A DNA stretch of 5,248 bases from an uncultured Oscillospiraceae bacterium (GTDB taxonomy: Bacteria > Bacillota_A > Clostridia > Oscillospirales > Oscillospiraceae): assembly GCA_910584605.1 (NCBI GenBank), contig CAJUAW010000153.1:1-5248 (forward strand), given 5' to 3'. Made by a program: the position numbers and the translations under genes. The notes below the pieces were generated by a model, which saw nothing but the letters and a program-made list of their open reading frames with translations, ran no database searches and was not told where the DNA came from. Shown here piece by piece: positions 1 to 5,248 of this stretch; positions within the stretch are counted from its first letter, which is position 1; every line of letters starts with the position of its first letter.

Positions 1-660
1 GTAGATGCCCAGGGGGAGCTGGTAGATGTTCATGAAGGGCAGCGCCTCCAGTACCTGGCGAAACCCGGCGGGGAAAAACCACAGGGGAAAAATACTGCCT
101 GAGAGCAGCTTCATGATAAAGCCTTTGGCGTTGACCAACGGGCCAAGGGTCAGCGTCTTGAAGGCGCACAGCCCCAGCAGGGCCGCCAGAATCCAGTTGA
201 TGAGGTAACCAATGGCAAAGCTGAGCAGGAACAGCAGAAGGTGGAGCGGGGACGCGGGCGCGGGAACTCCAAACAGGACGGTCCCCACCAGAAGCAGGGG
301 GACGGCCTTCTGGAAAAAGGCGGCGGCACAGTCACCCAGGTCCTCCGCCAGATAGATTCCGTAGATATTGACCGGCTTGAGCAGGTCCAGGGCCACGCTG
401 CCCGTCCGGACGCTTCGGGCGATCCGGTCCTGGACGCCCATGGTCAGCAGGTTTCCCATAATGACGGAGATGGTGGTGTAGGTAATCATGTCCCGCTGGC
501 TCACGCCGGACACCGTCTCCGCGCCGCTGTAGGCGGCGGCCCAGAAGCAGGACATGGCGTACATGATCAGGCACTGAATCAGAATGGTGGAGATCACGTT
601 GAACCGGTAGGCCAGCGCGGTCTGTATCCTGATTTTGGAGACAAATAAGTAGGCATTCAT
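1..660 (-). CDS. ABC-2 type transporter permease (PF06182/COG4587-like), 3' end cut off by window
   Basis: This is the membrane-spanning subunit of an ABC-2 type ATP-driven transporter, a class that usually exports its substrate. The substrate cannot be read from sequence. Reading leftward from the ATG at 660-658, the frame stays open for 220 codons to the window edge; family members run to about 260 residues, so roughly 40 C-terminal residues are missing. It opens MNAYLFVSKIRIQTALAYRF, the usual short cytoplasmic start with the 'aYR' element. Hydrophobic segments lie near residues 20-42, 60-75, 113-131, 136-163 and about 184-200. The best family marks are the charged loop near residues 77-101 (DRIARSVRTGSVALDLLKPV, compare 'I+sGela..LlrP') and the late motif LLSGSIFPLWFFP followed by LPF..IYQLPLGIY. 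The Shine-Dalgarno is weak (GGGG, 7 nt before ATG). It is transcribed divergently from the GH31 gene; its ATPase and partner permease would lie beyond the left edge. Confidence 0.88.
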   Translation of the reverse strand, partial: MNAYLFVSKIRIQTALAYRFNVISTILIQCLIMYAMSCFWAAAYSGAETVSGVSQRDMITYTTISVIMGNLLTMGVQDRIARSVRTGSVALDLLKPVNIYGIYLAEDLGDCAAAFFQKAVPLLLVGTVLFGVPAPASPLHLLLFLLSFAIGYLINWILAALLGLCAFKTLTLGPLVNAKGFIMKLLSGSIFPLWFFPAGFRQVLEALPFMNIYQLPLGIY

Positions 661-672
661 TTCGAGACCCCA

Positions 673-727
673 TTGATATCAAAAATTTTTATTTTATGTT
701 GTCAAAGCCCTGCTGCTCTGTTATAGT
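673..727 (+). promoter_or_regulatory. Sigma-70-type promoter of the GH31 gene with AT-rich upstream element
   Basis: A -35 hexamer TTGTCA (699-704, one mismatch to TTGACA) is followed by a 17-bp spacer and a -10 hexamer TATAGT (722-727, one mismatch to TATAAT). That is optimal spacing for a housekeeping promoter. Just upstream (673-698) is an A/T-rich block containing AAAAATTTTT, which could act as an UP element. Transcription should start near 733-735, leaving a leader of about 60 nt before the GH31 start codon. Confidence 0.75.
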
Positions 728-747
728 AAACGCGCGAGTACTCGCAA
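720..747 (-). promoter_or_regulatory. Candidate leftward promoter for the ABC-2 permease, overlapping the GH31 promoter
   Basis: On the minus strand TTGCGA (747-742), a 16-bp spacer and TATAAC (725-720) form a plausible sigma-70 promoter with a leader of about 55 nt to the permease ATG. Its -10 shares bases with the rightward TATAGT, and the 12-bp palindrome fills most of its spacer. An alternative perfect -35 (TTGACA, 705-700) has no convincing -10 and would leave almost no leader. The -35 is only a moderate match, so the assignment is tentative. Confidence 0.4.
734..745. promoter_or_regulatory. Perfect 12-bp palindrome, candidate operator
   Basis: GCGAGTACTCGC is fully self-complementary, centred between 739 and 740. 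It begins 6 bp downstream of the rightward -10, on the predicted GH31 transcription start, and lies between the -35 and -10 of the leftward candidate promoter. That position suits a repressor controlling one or both genes. The centre is TA rather than the CG typical of LacI-family operators, so the LacI protein at the right end is not an automatic candidate. The binding protein is unknown. Confidence 0.5.
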
Positions 748-777
748 GAAAAACGGTGACCCATTTGCGGCAGACGA

Positions 778-783
778 AAGGAG
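778..783 (+). promoter_or_regulatory. Ribosome binding site that decides the GH31 start
   Basis: AAGGAG lies 3 nt before the ATG at 787 and 9 nt before the in-frame ATG at 793. A 3-nt spacer is too short for efficient initiation and 9 nt is normal, which favours the second ATG. Starting at 793 also makes the catalytic residues fall on the same numbers as in the R. obeum enzyme. Confidence 0.75.
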
Positions 784-792
784 CACATGGCT

Positions 793-2790
793 ATGATTTG
801 GAAATTCAAGTACGGACATCCCTTTGAGACGGAAGCCGTGACCGAACATATAACAGAGACGGAAGAAGCCCCGCCCCTGGGAACCGTCAGCCTTCAGGAG
901 GGCTTTCGCTGGCGGTATGAGCTGGCCAAGGATGATATCGTCTATGGGCTGGGCGAGGCAGTCAGGGGGATCAACAAGCGGGGGCATTGCTACATCAGCC
1001 ACGCCTCGGACGACCCGCACCATATGGAGAGCACACAGTCCCTGTACGGCGCCCACAACTTCATCGTGATAGCGGGAGAACACAATTTTGGCCTGTTTGT
1101 GGATGATCCCGCCAAGGTCACCTTTGATATCGGCTCTACCTGTTCCGATATTTTGGAGATCAGCTGCCAGGAGGCAGATCTGTACTTCTATATGATAGAT
1201 GGGGAAACACCCTATGCGGTGGTGAAGCAGTTCCGGAAAATCATCGGGAGGAGCTATATTCCTCCTAAATTCGCCTTTGGATTCGGCCAAAGCCGGTGGG
1301 GCTACCGGACAAAGGAGGATTTCCGGCGGGTCGCGGACGGATACCGATCCAATCACATTCCCATTGATATGCTCTACATGGATATCGACTATATGCAGGA
1401 TTTTAAGGATTTCACCGTAAACGGAGGGGAATTTGAGGATTTTCCCGGGTTTGTCAAGGAAATGAAGGAGCGCAACATCAGACTGATCCCCATTATCGAC
1501 GCGGGAGTCAAGGTGGAGAAAGGATACCCGGTCTATGAGGAGGGAGTCAAAAACGGATATTTCTGCAAGAGGGCAGACGGCAGCGATTTTGTGGCGGCGG
1601 TATGGCCGGGAGATACCCACTTTCCGGACGTCCTGAATCCGGAGGCCAGACGCTGGTTCGGCGGCTGTTACCGTCCCCTCATTGAACAGGGGATCGAGGG
1701 CTTCTGGAACGATATGAACGAGCCCGCGATCTTTTATACGCCGGAGGGGCTGGAGGCGGCCTCCCGGCTGATGCGGGAATATGTGGAGGATGAGATGGGC
1801 ACGGTATCCATGTTTCAGGTCCGGGAGGCCCTGACAGGGCTTCAGAATCATCAGGACTATTACAAAGCCTTCTATCACCAGATAGATGGCCGCATGGTCC
1901 GCCATGATAAGGTACATAATCTGTTTGGCTGCAACATGACCAGGGCGGCGGACGAGGGCTTTGAGCGGATCGCTCCGAACAAGCGGTTTCTGCTGTTTTC
2001 CCGCTCCTCCTACATTGGAATGCACCGCTGCGGCGGGATTTGGACCGGGGACAACAAGTCCTGGTGGAGCCATATCCTGCTGAATCTGCAAATGATGCCG
2101 GCGCTGAATATGTGCGGCTTTTTGTACGCGGGAGCGGATCTGGGCGGCTTTGGCGGCCACACGACCCGGGACCTTCTGCTGCGCTGGCTGGCTCTCGGTG
2201 TGTTCACGCCGCTGATGCGGAATCACTCCGCCATCGACACAAGGGAGCAGGAGTGCTATCAATTTGAGGGCGTGGAGGATTTCCGCCATATTGTGGGGGT
2301 CCGCTACCGTTTGCTGCCCTATCTTTACAGCGAATATATGAAAGCGGCCCTCTCGGATGATCTGTATTTCAAGCCTCTGGCCTTTGAGTATCCACAAGAC
2401 ACGTTCGCTCCCCGGGTGGAGGACCAGCTGATGCTGGGCGGGGAGATCATGATTGCCCCCGTCTATACCCAGAACGCAAAGGGACGGTATGTCTATCTGC
2501 CAGAAGAAATGCGGTTCGTCAAGTTTATGCCTGACGGCTCCATCCAGCAAGAGACATTGTCTCCGGGGCACCATTATGTGGAAATTGCCCTGAATGAAGT
2601 GCCTCTGTTTATTCGCTCCGGGAAATGTATTCCAGTTGCCAAGGCGGCCGAATGCGTGGCTGAGCTTCAGGCAGACGCCCTTGAACTGCTGGGAGATCCG
2701 GGGGCTGAATATTGGCTGTATGACGATGACGGAACGTATAAGGACTATGATAATCCGGCAAACAGAAGGCTGCTGAAAAAAATGTCATAA
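793..2790 (+). CDS. GH31 alpha-glucosidase (Ro-alphaG1-like, predicted isomaltose-preferring)
   Basis: A retaining glycoside hydrolase that removes terminal alpha-linked glucose from short oligosaccharides. There is no signal peptide, so it acts on imported sugars in the cytoplasm. The 665-residue protein is full length. It has an N-terminal beta-sandwich (about 1-140), a (beta/alpha)8 barrel (about 140-500) with PPKFAFGFGQSRWGY near 157-171, then C-terminal beta domains ending in a YDDDGTYKDYD strand. Numbering from the ATG at 793, the nucleophile is D307 in the GH31 signature GFWNDMNEP and the acid/base is D420 in GGIWTGDNKSWW. D73, D197 (YMDIDY) and H478 (LMRNHSA) sit at expected substrate-site positions. 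W169 matches the residue reported to favour alpha-1,6 over alpha-1,4 linkages in R. obeum Ro-alphaG1, so isomaltose or isomalto-oligosaccharides are the likely substrates (inference from recalled literature). The gene appears to be monocistronic, with its own promoter and an overlapping palindrome. A longer version would start at 787. Confidence 0.97.
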   Translation: MIWKFKYGHPFETEAVTEHITETEEAPPLGTVSLQEGFRWRYELAKDDIVYGLGEAVRGINKRGHCYISHASDDPHHMESTQSLYGAHNFIVIAGEHNFGLFVDDPAKVTFDIGSTCSDILEISCQEADLYFYMIDGETPYAVVKQFRKIIGRSYIPPKFAFGFGQSRWGYRTKEDFRRVADGYRSNHIPIDMLYMDIDYMQDFKDFTVNGGEFEDFPGFVKEMKERNIRLIPIIDAGVKVEKGYPVYEEGVKNGYFCKRADGSDFVAAVWPGDTHFPDVLNPEARRWFGGCYRPLIEQGIEGFWNDMNEPAIFYTPEGLEAASRLMREYVEDEMGTVSMFQVREALTGLQNHQDYYKAFYHQIDGRMVRHDKVHNLFGCNMTRAADEGFERIAPNKRFLLFSRSSYIGMHRCGGIWTGDNKSWWSHILLNLQMMPALNMCGFLYAGADLGGFGGHTTRDLLLRWLALGVFTPLMRNHSAIDTREQECYQFEGVEDFRHIVGVRYRLLPYLYSEYMKAALSDDLYFKPLAFEYPQDTFAPRVEDQLMLGGEIMIAPVYTQNAKGRYVYLPEEMRFVKFMPDGSIQQETLSPGHHYVEIALNEVPLFIRSGKCIPVAKAAECVAELQADALELLGDPGAEYWLYDDDGTYKDYDNPANRRLLKKMS

Positions 2791-2808
2791 AAAGGACTGC
2801 TCCAATCA

Positions 2809-2852
2809 GAGAGGGACAAGCGAGTTTCACCGCCTGTCCCTCTCCCTGTTTT
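2809..2852. terminator. Hairpin between convergent genes, probable shared terminator
   Basis: GAGAGGGACA (2809-2818) pairs perfectly with TGTCCCTCTC (2835-2844). After one mismatch, three more pairs (2820-2822 with 2831-2833) close an 8-nt loop. It begins 19 nt past the GH31 stop and ends 16 nt before the last codon of the opposing operon, where a terminator for both is expected. The T-run is imperfect: on the plus strand only CCTGTTTT follows, and on the minus strand the nearest T5 is about 14 nt beyond the stem. It may be a weak or factor-assisted terminator, or an mRNA 3'-end stabiliser. Confidence 0.65.
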
Positions 2853-2859
2853 GGGCAGA

Positions 2860-3591
2860 TTACGATGCCAAATACGCAATATACTGGACAACGGCGGGAA
2901 GCCGGGGGCTGTTGCCCACCACGCCGAGATATACGGGCTCCGAGAAGCCAGCCCCCTGAAACAGGGGGAACAGGGAGAGGTCCAGCCCGTTTACGACCTC
3001 CTCCGTTACCGCCCTGTACTGCTCCGCCTGGTTGAGGGTGTATTCAATGGAGTTGTCCTCCAGAATCACTGTGTTTACGGCCAGGTGAGGCTCCAGACGG
3101 CGGTACAGGGCGCCGTCCGAAGGGAGCAGGCCGGACAGGTCCAGGAGATAGCCTCTCTGGGAAAAAAGATCATACCCCTCCTTGTTCATCAGGACGACGT
3201 CCAGCTGCTCCGCACTGATGGCGGCCATGAGCTTCAGGCTGGAGGCGTACTGATATTCGTGGTTCTCCAGGGAGGGGTTATCCGACAAATAGAGTCCCCG
3301 GGACAGGTCGATCTCAGTCCGTTTGGGATTGGCTCCGCTGGCGGAGAGAAAGCCCCCGGTCAATCGGGCTTCCAGCTCATCCCCGGCGGAAATATTGATG
3401 TGGGCTGTGTACAAAATAACTTCTTTTTTTGTGATCTGCCGGTACGCCGCGGAGCAAACCAGGTATAGCGCCACGAGCCCCAGCAGGATGGGAAGCTTAA
3501 AGTAGGTGAAGATATATTCCAGTTTACCAGCCAGGCTCATCTTTTGAACGGCCGCCCTCCGGGCGGCCGTTTCCTCTTTCGTCAGACTCAT
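2860..3591 (-). CDS. Uncharacterised single-pass membrane-anchored protein with solute-binding-protein-like segment
   Basis: I cannot name a function for this 243-residue protein. A basic, amphipathic N-terminus (residues 1-32, including KMSLAGKLEYIFTYFK) leads into one transmembrane helix (about 33-49). By the positive-inside rule the remaining roughly 190 residues are extracytoplasmic. There is no lipobox, so the helix probably stays as the anchor. Residues 122-156 (LMAAISAEQLDVVLMNKEGY, then a stretch ending GYLLDLSGLLP) resemble the part of extracellular sugar-binding proteins where 'g.vDvv......f..l...G.LlDLt.ll' is seen, but the protein is about half the usual length of such a domain. 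It is the last gene of the operon. Its ATG overlaps the TGA of the DUF624 gene (ATGA), which supports this start and suggests translational coupling. An in-frame ATG at codon 18 has no properly spaced Shine-Dalgarno. Similar anchored proteins are, from memory, common beside DUF624 genes in Clostridia. Confidence 0.85.
   Translation of the reverse strand: MSLTKEETAARRAAVQKMSLAGKLEYIFTYFKLPILLGLVALYLVCSAAYRQITKKEVILYTAHINISAGDELEARLTGGFLSASGANPKRTEIDLSRGLYLSDNPSLENHEYQYASSLKLMAAISAEQLDVVLMNKEGYDLFSQRGYLLDLSGLLPSDGALYRRLEPHLAVNTVILEDNSIEYTLNQAEQYRAVTEEVVNGLDLSLFPLFQGAGFSEPVYLGVVGNSPRLPAVVQYIAYLAS
3547..3571 (-). repeat. Perfect GC-rich inverted repeat inside the start of the anchored-protein gene
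   Basis: An 11-bp perfect stem with a 3-nt loop (AACGGCCGCCC, GGA, GGGCGGCCGTT on the coding strand) spans codons 7-15 of the 243-residue protein, about 20 nt after its start codon. No U-run follows, so it is not an ordinary terminator. It could slow initiation of the last gene and make it depend on ribosomes arriving from the overlapping upstream gene. It could also be a by-product of the Ala/Arg-rich codons (TAARRAAV). Confidence 0.6.
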
Positions 3592-4250
3592 ATGTCCCCA
3601 CCAGCCTCTGGGGCGCTCTCCTCCTCCGGGTCATAGGAGCAGGCGCGCAGCACATTGTTCATCAGATAGGCGCTGAGCAGGGCGCACAGGCCCTCTCCGA
3701 AGATAATCAGCGGGGTAAATACGCTGACCACCAGAAAGAACATGGCAAAATGTACTGCAAACACCAGAATGGTGCAGAAGAGATAGTGAGTCCCGATGAA
3801 AAAGGAATTTTTCAGCATAGCCCAGTTGGTGTTGGAGACGCTGGCCACCAGGGGAAAGACAAACAGCAAAACGATGGTGTAAGCCACCGCCGCGGCGATC
3901 ACCAGGGCCAGGGTCAAGGTCCACAGAACGGCGGCGGCGCCGGTAGAGGAGGCGCGGAGGTGATACACAATGTATCCGTCGCTGGCCAGCAGCCCGCCAA
4001 CGGCCAGCAGGATCAGCCACAGGGTAGTGGACTGGCGGAAATTTTCCCGGAAGGAGCGGAAGAACATGCGGGTCAGGGCGTGGTCCTCCCCCCGGACAAT
4101 TTTCAGGGAGGTGTAGTACAGCGCCGTGGTGGACGCCCCAATGGTAACGATGGGAATGCAGCAGAGGAACCAGAGGATATTCAGGCAGCAGCTGTAGCAC
4201 AGCTTCATCACCAGCTGGCCAAAGGGACTGTCGTAGGAAAGAAATTTCAT
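3588..4250 (-). CDS. DUF624 (YesL-family) integral membrane protein
   Basis: A 220-residue membrane protein of the DUF624 family (PF04854), whose best-known member is Bacillus subtilis YesL. The biochemical role is not established. Family members typically sit next to carbohydrate ABC transporters and regulators, suggesting a part in sugar uptake or sensing. Five hydrophobic segments are visible at about 18-46, 76-98, 107-135, 156-177 and 178-198. The diagnostic stretch is in the first: NILWFLCCIPIVTIGASTTA (24-43) followed by LYY. A cytoplasmic loop FFRSFRENFRQS (63-74) comes next. Asn and Trp at 140-143 and LKNSFFIG (146-153) match the second half of the family. The tail after 203 is acidic and likely cytoplasmic. 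The length is normal. The ATG overlaps the lacI TGA (ATGA) and has a near-ideal Shine-Dalgarno within the lacI coding end; its own TGA overlaps the start of the next gene. Confidence 0.93.
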   Translation of the reverse strand: MKFLSYDSPFGQLVMKLCYSCCLNILWFLCCIPIVTIGASTTALYYTSLKIVRGEDHALTRMFFRSFRENFRQSTTLWLILLAVGGLLASDGYIVYHLRASSTGAAAVLWTLTLALVIAAAVAYTIVLLFVFPLVASVSNTNWAMLKNSFFIGTHYLFCTILVFAVHFAMFFLVVSVFTPLIIFGEGLCALLSAYLMNNVLRACSYDPEEESAPEAGGDI

Positions 4251-5248
4251 GTCGCGCCCTCCTTCACGGTCAGCTTTGTGGAATCCCGGCAGATCAGCTC
4301 AGTAGCCGTATAGACGGTCCGGTAGTCCAGATAGGGCTCTTTCATCCTGGACAGCAAGAGATGGAGGGCGGTAAAGGCCATGATCTGGGTGTGGATGTGG
4401 ACGGTGGTCAGCGCGGGGGTCATGATCCTGGATTCCGGGGCGTCGTCGAACCCACATAACAGGATATCGCCTGGGACCGATTTGCCCAGCTTGCGCAGCG
4501 CCTGCATAGTGTCCACAGCGATAAAGTCGTTGGCGCAGAGAAACACCTCCGGCAGCTCCGGCAAAGCGGAGAGGGGGACATCCATATCCGCGGAATGCTG
4601 CTTGATGCAGAACGCCTCGTCCACGGGGACGCCGGCCAGGGTCATAGCGGAACGGAAGGCGACATAGCGCTCAAAAAAGGACTGGCAGTGCTCATAATCG
4701 CCAATAAAACCGATTTTCCGGATGCCCTTCCCCAATAAATCATGGACCAGCTTGGTAATCCCGGTGGTATTGTCCATCAGCAGCTGGTCGGCGGGGAGAG
4801 AATCGCCATACCGCTTATGGGGGCCGTCCACGAACAGCACAGGCAGTCCCAGCGTGCAGACCATCTCGTCATAGGCCCGGTCAAACATCTCTATGCACAT
4901 GATGGCGCTGGCCCGCTCCGGGTCAAATGTGGCTGGGAGGGTGTGCTGGGCCAGATTCTCCCGGTCCACCTTATAAATATTGAACGAATAGCCCAGCTGA
5001 GACAGCTCCTGCTTGAACCGGTCCAGCATGGGGATGGCGAAGTGGTTGGACAGCAGGGAGAGGTTTGCGGTGAACACGGCAATTTCGCTGGCTGCCGCAG
5101 GGGGCTCTGAGTCCCCGGAGGGCACAAACCTGCTGTTTCCTGAGAGGGCGGCCACATAGGAGAACTGCTTATAGCCCATTTCCACCGCTTTCTGGAGAAT
5201 TTTTTCCCTTGTCGCCTCCGCCAGACCGTCAGAGTTGTTGATTGCCTT
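4247..5248 (-). CDS. LacI-family transcriptional regulator, 5' end cut off by window
   Basis: A sugar-responsive DNA-binding regulator. The frame is open from the right window edge for 333 residues to a TGA at 4249-4247. The first visible residues, KAINNSDGLAEATREKILQK then AVEMGY, are the end of the recognition helix and third helix of a LacI-type helix-turn-helix, so only about 20 N-terminal residues are missing. The in-frame GTG at 5185 is not the start, because using it would delete the DNA-binding domain. The effector domain begins near visible residue 55 (EIAVFTANLSLLSNHF). Its C-terminal half has standard marks: IRKIGFIG, FLCANDFIAVDTMQALRKLG, VPGDILLCGFDD, TPALTTVHIH and ELICRDST. The hinge is unusual: the common 'PN..AR.L' helix is replaced by KQFSYVAALSGN and a loose Pro/Ser/Ala-rich linker. 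It is the first gene of this operon seen in the window; its promoter, and possibly transporter genes, lie to the right. Effector and targets are unknown. The local operon and the GH31 gene are candidates. Confidence 0.95.
   Translation of the reverse strand, partial: KAINNSDGLAEATREKILQKAVEMGYKQFSYVAALSGNSRFVPSGDSEPPAAASEIAVFTANLSLLSNHFAIPMLDRFKQELSQLGYSFNIYKVDRENLAQHTLPATFDPERASAIMCIEMFDRAYDEMVCTLGLPVLFVDGPHKRYGDSLPADQLLMDNTTGITKLVHDLLGKGIRKIGFIGDYEHCQSFFERYVAFRSAMTLAGVPVDEAFCIKQHSADMDVPLSALPELPEVFLCANDFIAVDTMQALRKLGKSVPGDILLCGFDDAPESRIMTPALTTVHIHTQIMAFTALHLLLSRMKEPYLDYRTVYTATELICRDSTKLTVKEGAT
4258..4264 (-). promoter_or_regulatory. Strong ribosome binding site of the DUF624 gene
   Basis: On the minus strand AAGGAGG lies 7 nt before the ATG at 4250-4248, inside the last codons of the lacI gene. 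This consensus-strength site confirms the DUF624 start. Together with the ATGA overlap, it suggests that DUF624 is translated efficiently and coupled to the regulator. Confidence 0.85.

Noticed and set aside
241..648. 135-codon plus-strand frame opposite the permease
   Set aside because: Antisense shadow. Its Gly/His/Asp/Gln-rich composition is typical of the complement of a hydrophobic, Leu-rich gene, and no ribosome binding site is evident.
332..682. 116-codon minus-strand frame overlapping the permease start
   Set aside because: It is an out-of-frame shadow of the permease gene. Its product is Arg/His/Gly/Pro-rich with no domain, while the neighbouring frame gives an unmistakable membrane permease.
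721..2574. Very long open frame (617 codons) on the minus strand, antisense to nearly all of the GH31 gene
   Set aside because: It is the complement of a strongly coding, clearly homologous GH31 gene. Its translation shows no recognisable domain and is rich in His, Pro and Ile/Leu in patterns expected from reverse-complemented codons. Long stop-free antisense frames are common opposite GC-rich genes.
2851..3468. 205-codon plus-strand frame opposite the anchored-protein gene
   Set aside because: The minus-strand frame has a start fixed by an ATGA overlap, a clear transmembrane helix and sensible protein composition. The plus frame is Gly/Gln/Val-rich with no recognisable feature.
3631..4200. 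189-codon minus-strand frame within the DUF624 gene
   Set aside because: Alternative frame of the DUF624 gene. It is His/Arg/Pro-rich without domains, whereas the overlapping frame matches DUF624 along its whole length and has a strong ribosome binding site.
4742..5110. 122-codon plus-strand frame opposite the lacI gene
   Set aside because: Antisense shadow of a well-supported LacI-family gene, with no domain and no supporting ribosome binding site.
5183..5185. GTG as the start of the LacI-family regulator
   Set aside because: The same frame is open to the window edge and encodes the helix-turn-helix immediately upstream, so a start here would remove DNA binding.

Overview
The window looks like a carbohydrate-use locus from an anaerobic gut Firmicute of class Clostridia. 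Three things suggest this: the sequence is moderately GC-rich by eye, the Shine-Dalgarno sites are AAGGAG or AAGGAGG, and the central enzyme closely resembles the GH31 alpha-glucosidase of Ruminococcus (Blautia) obeum. An Oscillospiraceae or Lachnospiraceae member is plausible, but the exact taxon is inference. There are five protein genes, two of them cut by the window edges. I see no RNA genes, CRISPR array, insertion sequence or tRNA.

Layout. Positions 1-660 (minus strand) hold the N-terminal 220 residues of an ABC-2 type transporter permease of the PF06182 kind. Positions 661-792 are a divergent control region. It has a good sigma-70-type promoter for the rightward gene (TTGTCA, 17 bp, TATAGT), a weaker overlapping leftward promoter candidate, and a perfect 12-bp palindrome (734-745) at the predicted rightward transcription start. 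Positions 793-2790 (plus strand) encode a complete GH31 alpha-glucosidase with no signal peptide. A hairpin in the 69-bp convergent gap (2809-2844) separates it from the next operon.

Positions 2860-5248 (minus strand) form a tight operon. Its order of transcription is a LacI-family regulator (missing about 20 N-terminal residues off the right edge), a five-helix DUF624/YesL-family membrane protein, and a 243-residue single-pass membrane-anchored protein with a short solute-binding-protein-like motif. Both junctions are 4-base ATGA overlaps, so translational coupling is likely.

Working model (inference). The cytoplasmic GH31 enzyme hydrolyses imported short alpha-glucosides, probably isomaltose-type, because it keeps the Trp that favours alpha-1,6 linkages in the R. 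obeum enzyme. The convergent lacI-DUF624-anchored-protein operon looks like a sugar-sensing or uptake accessory module of a kind usually found near carbohydrate ABC transporters. The functions of its second and third members are unknown. They are the least understood part of the window. Whether this LacI protein controls the GH31 promoter cannot be decided from the sequence. The ABC-2 permease is more likely an exporter component that only shares the divergent control region.
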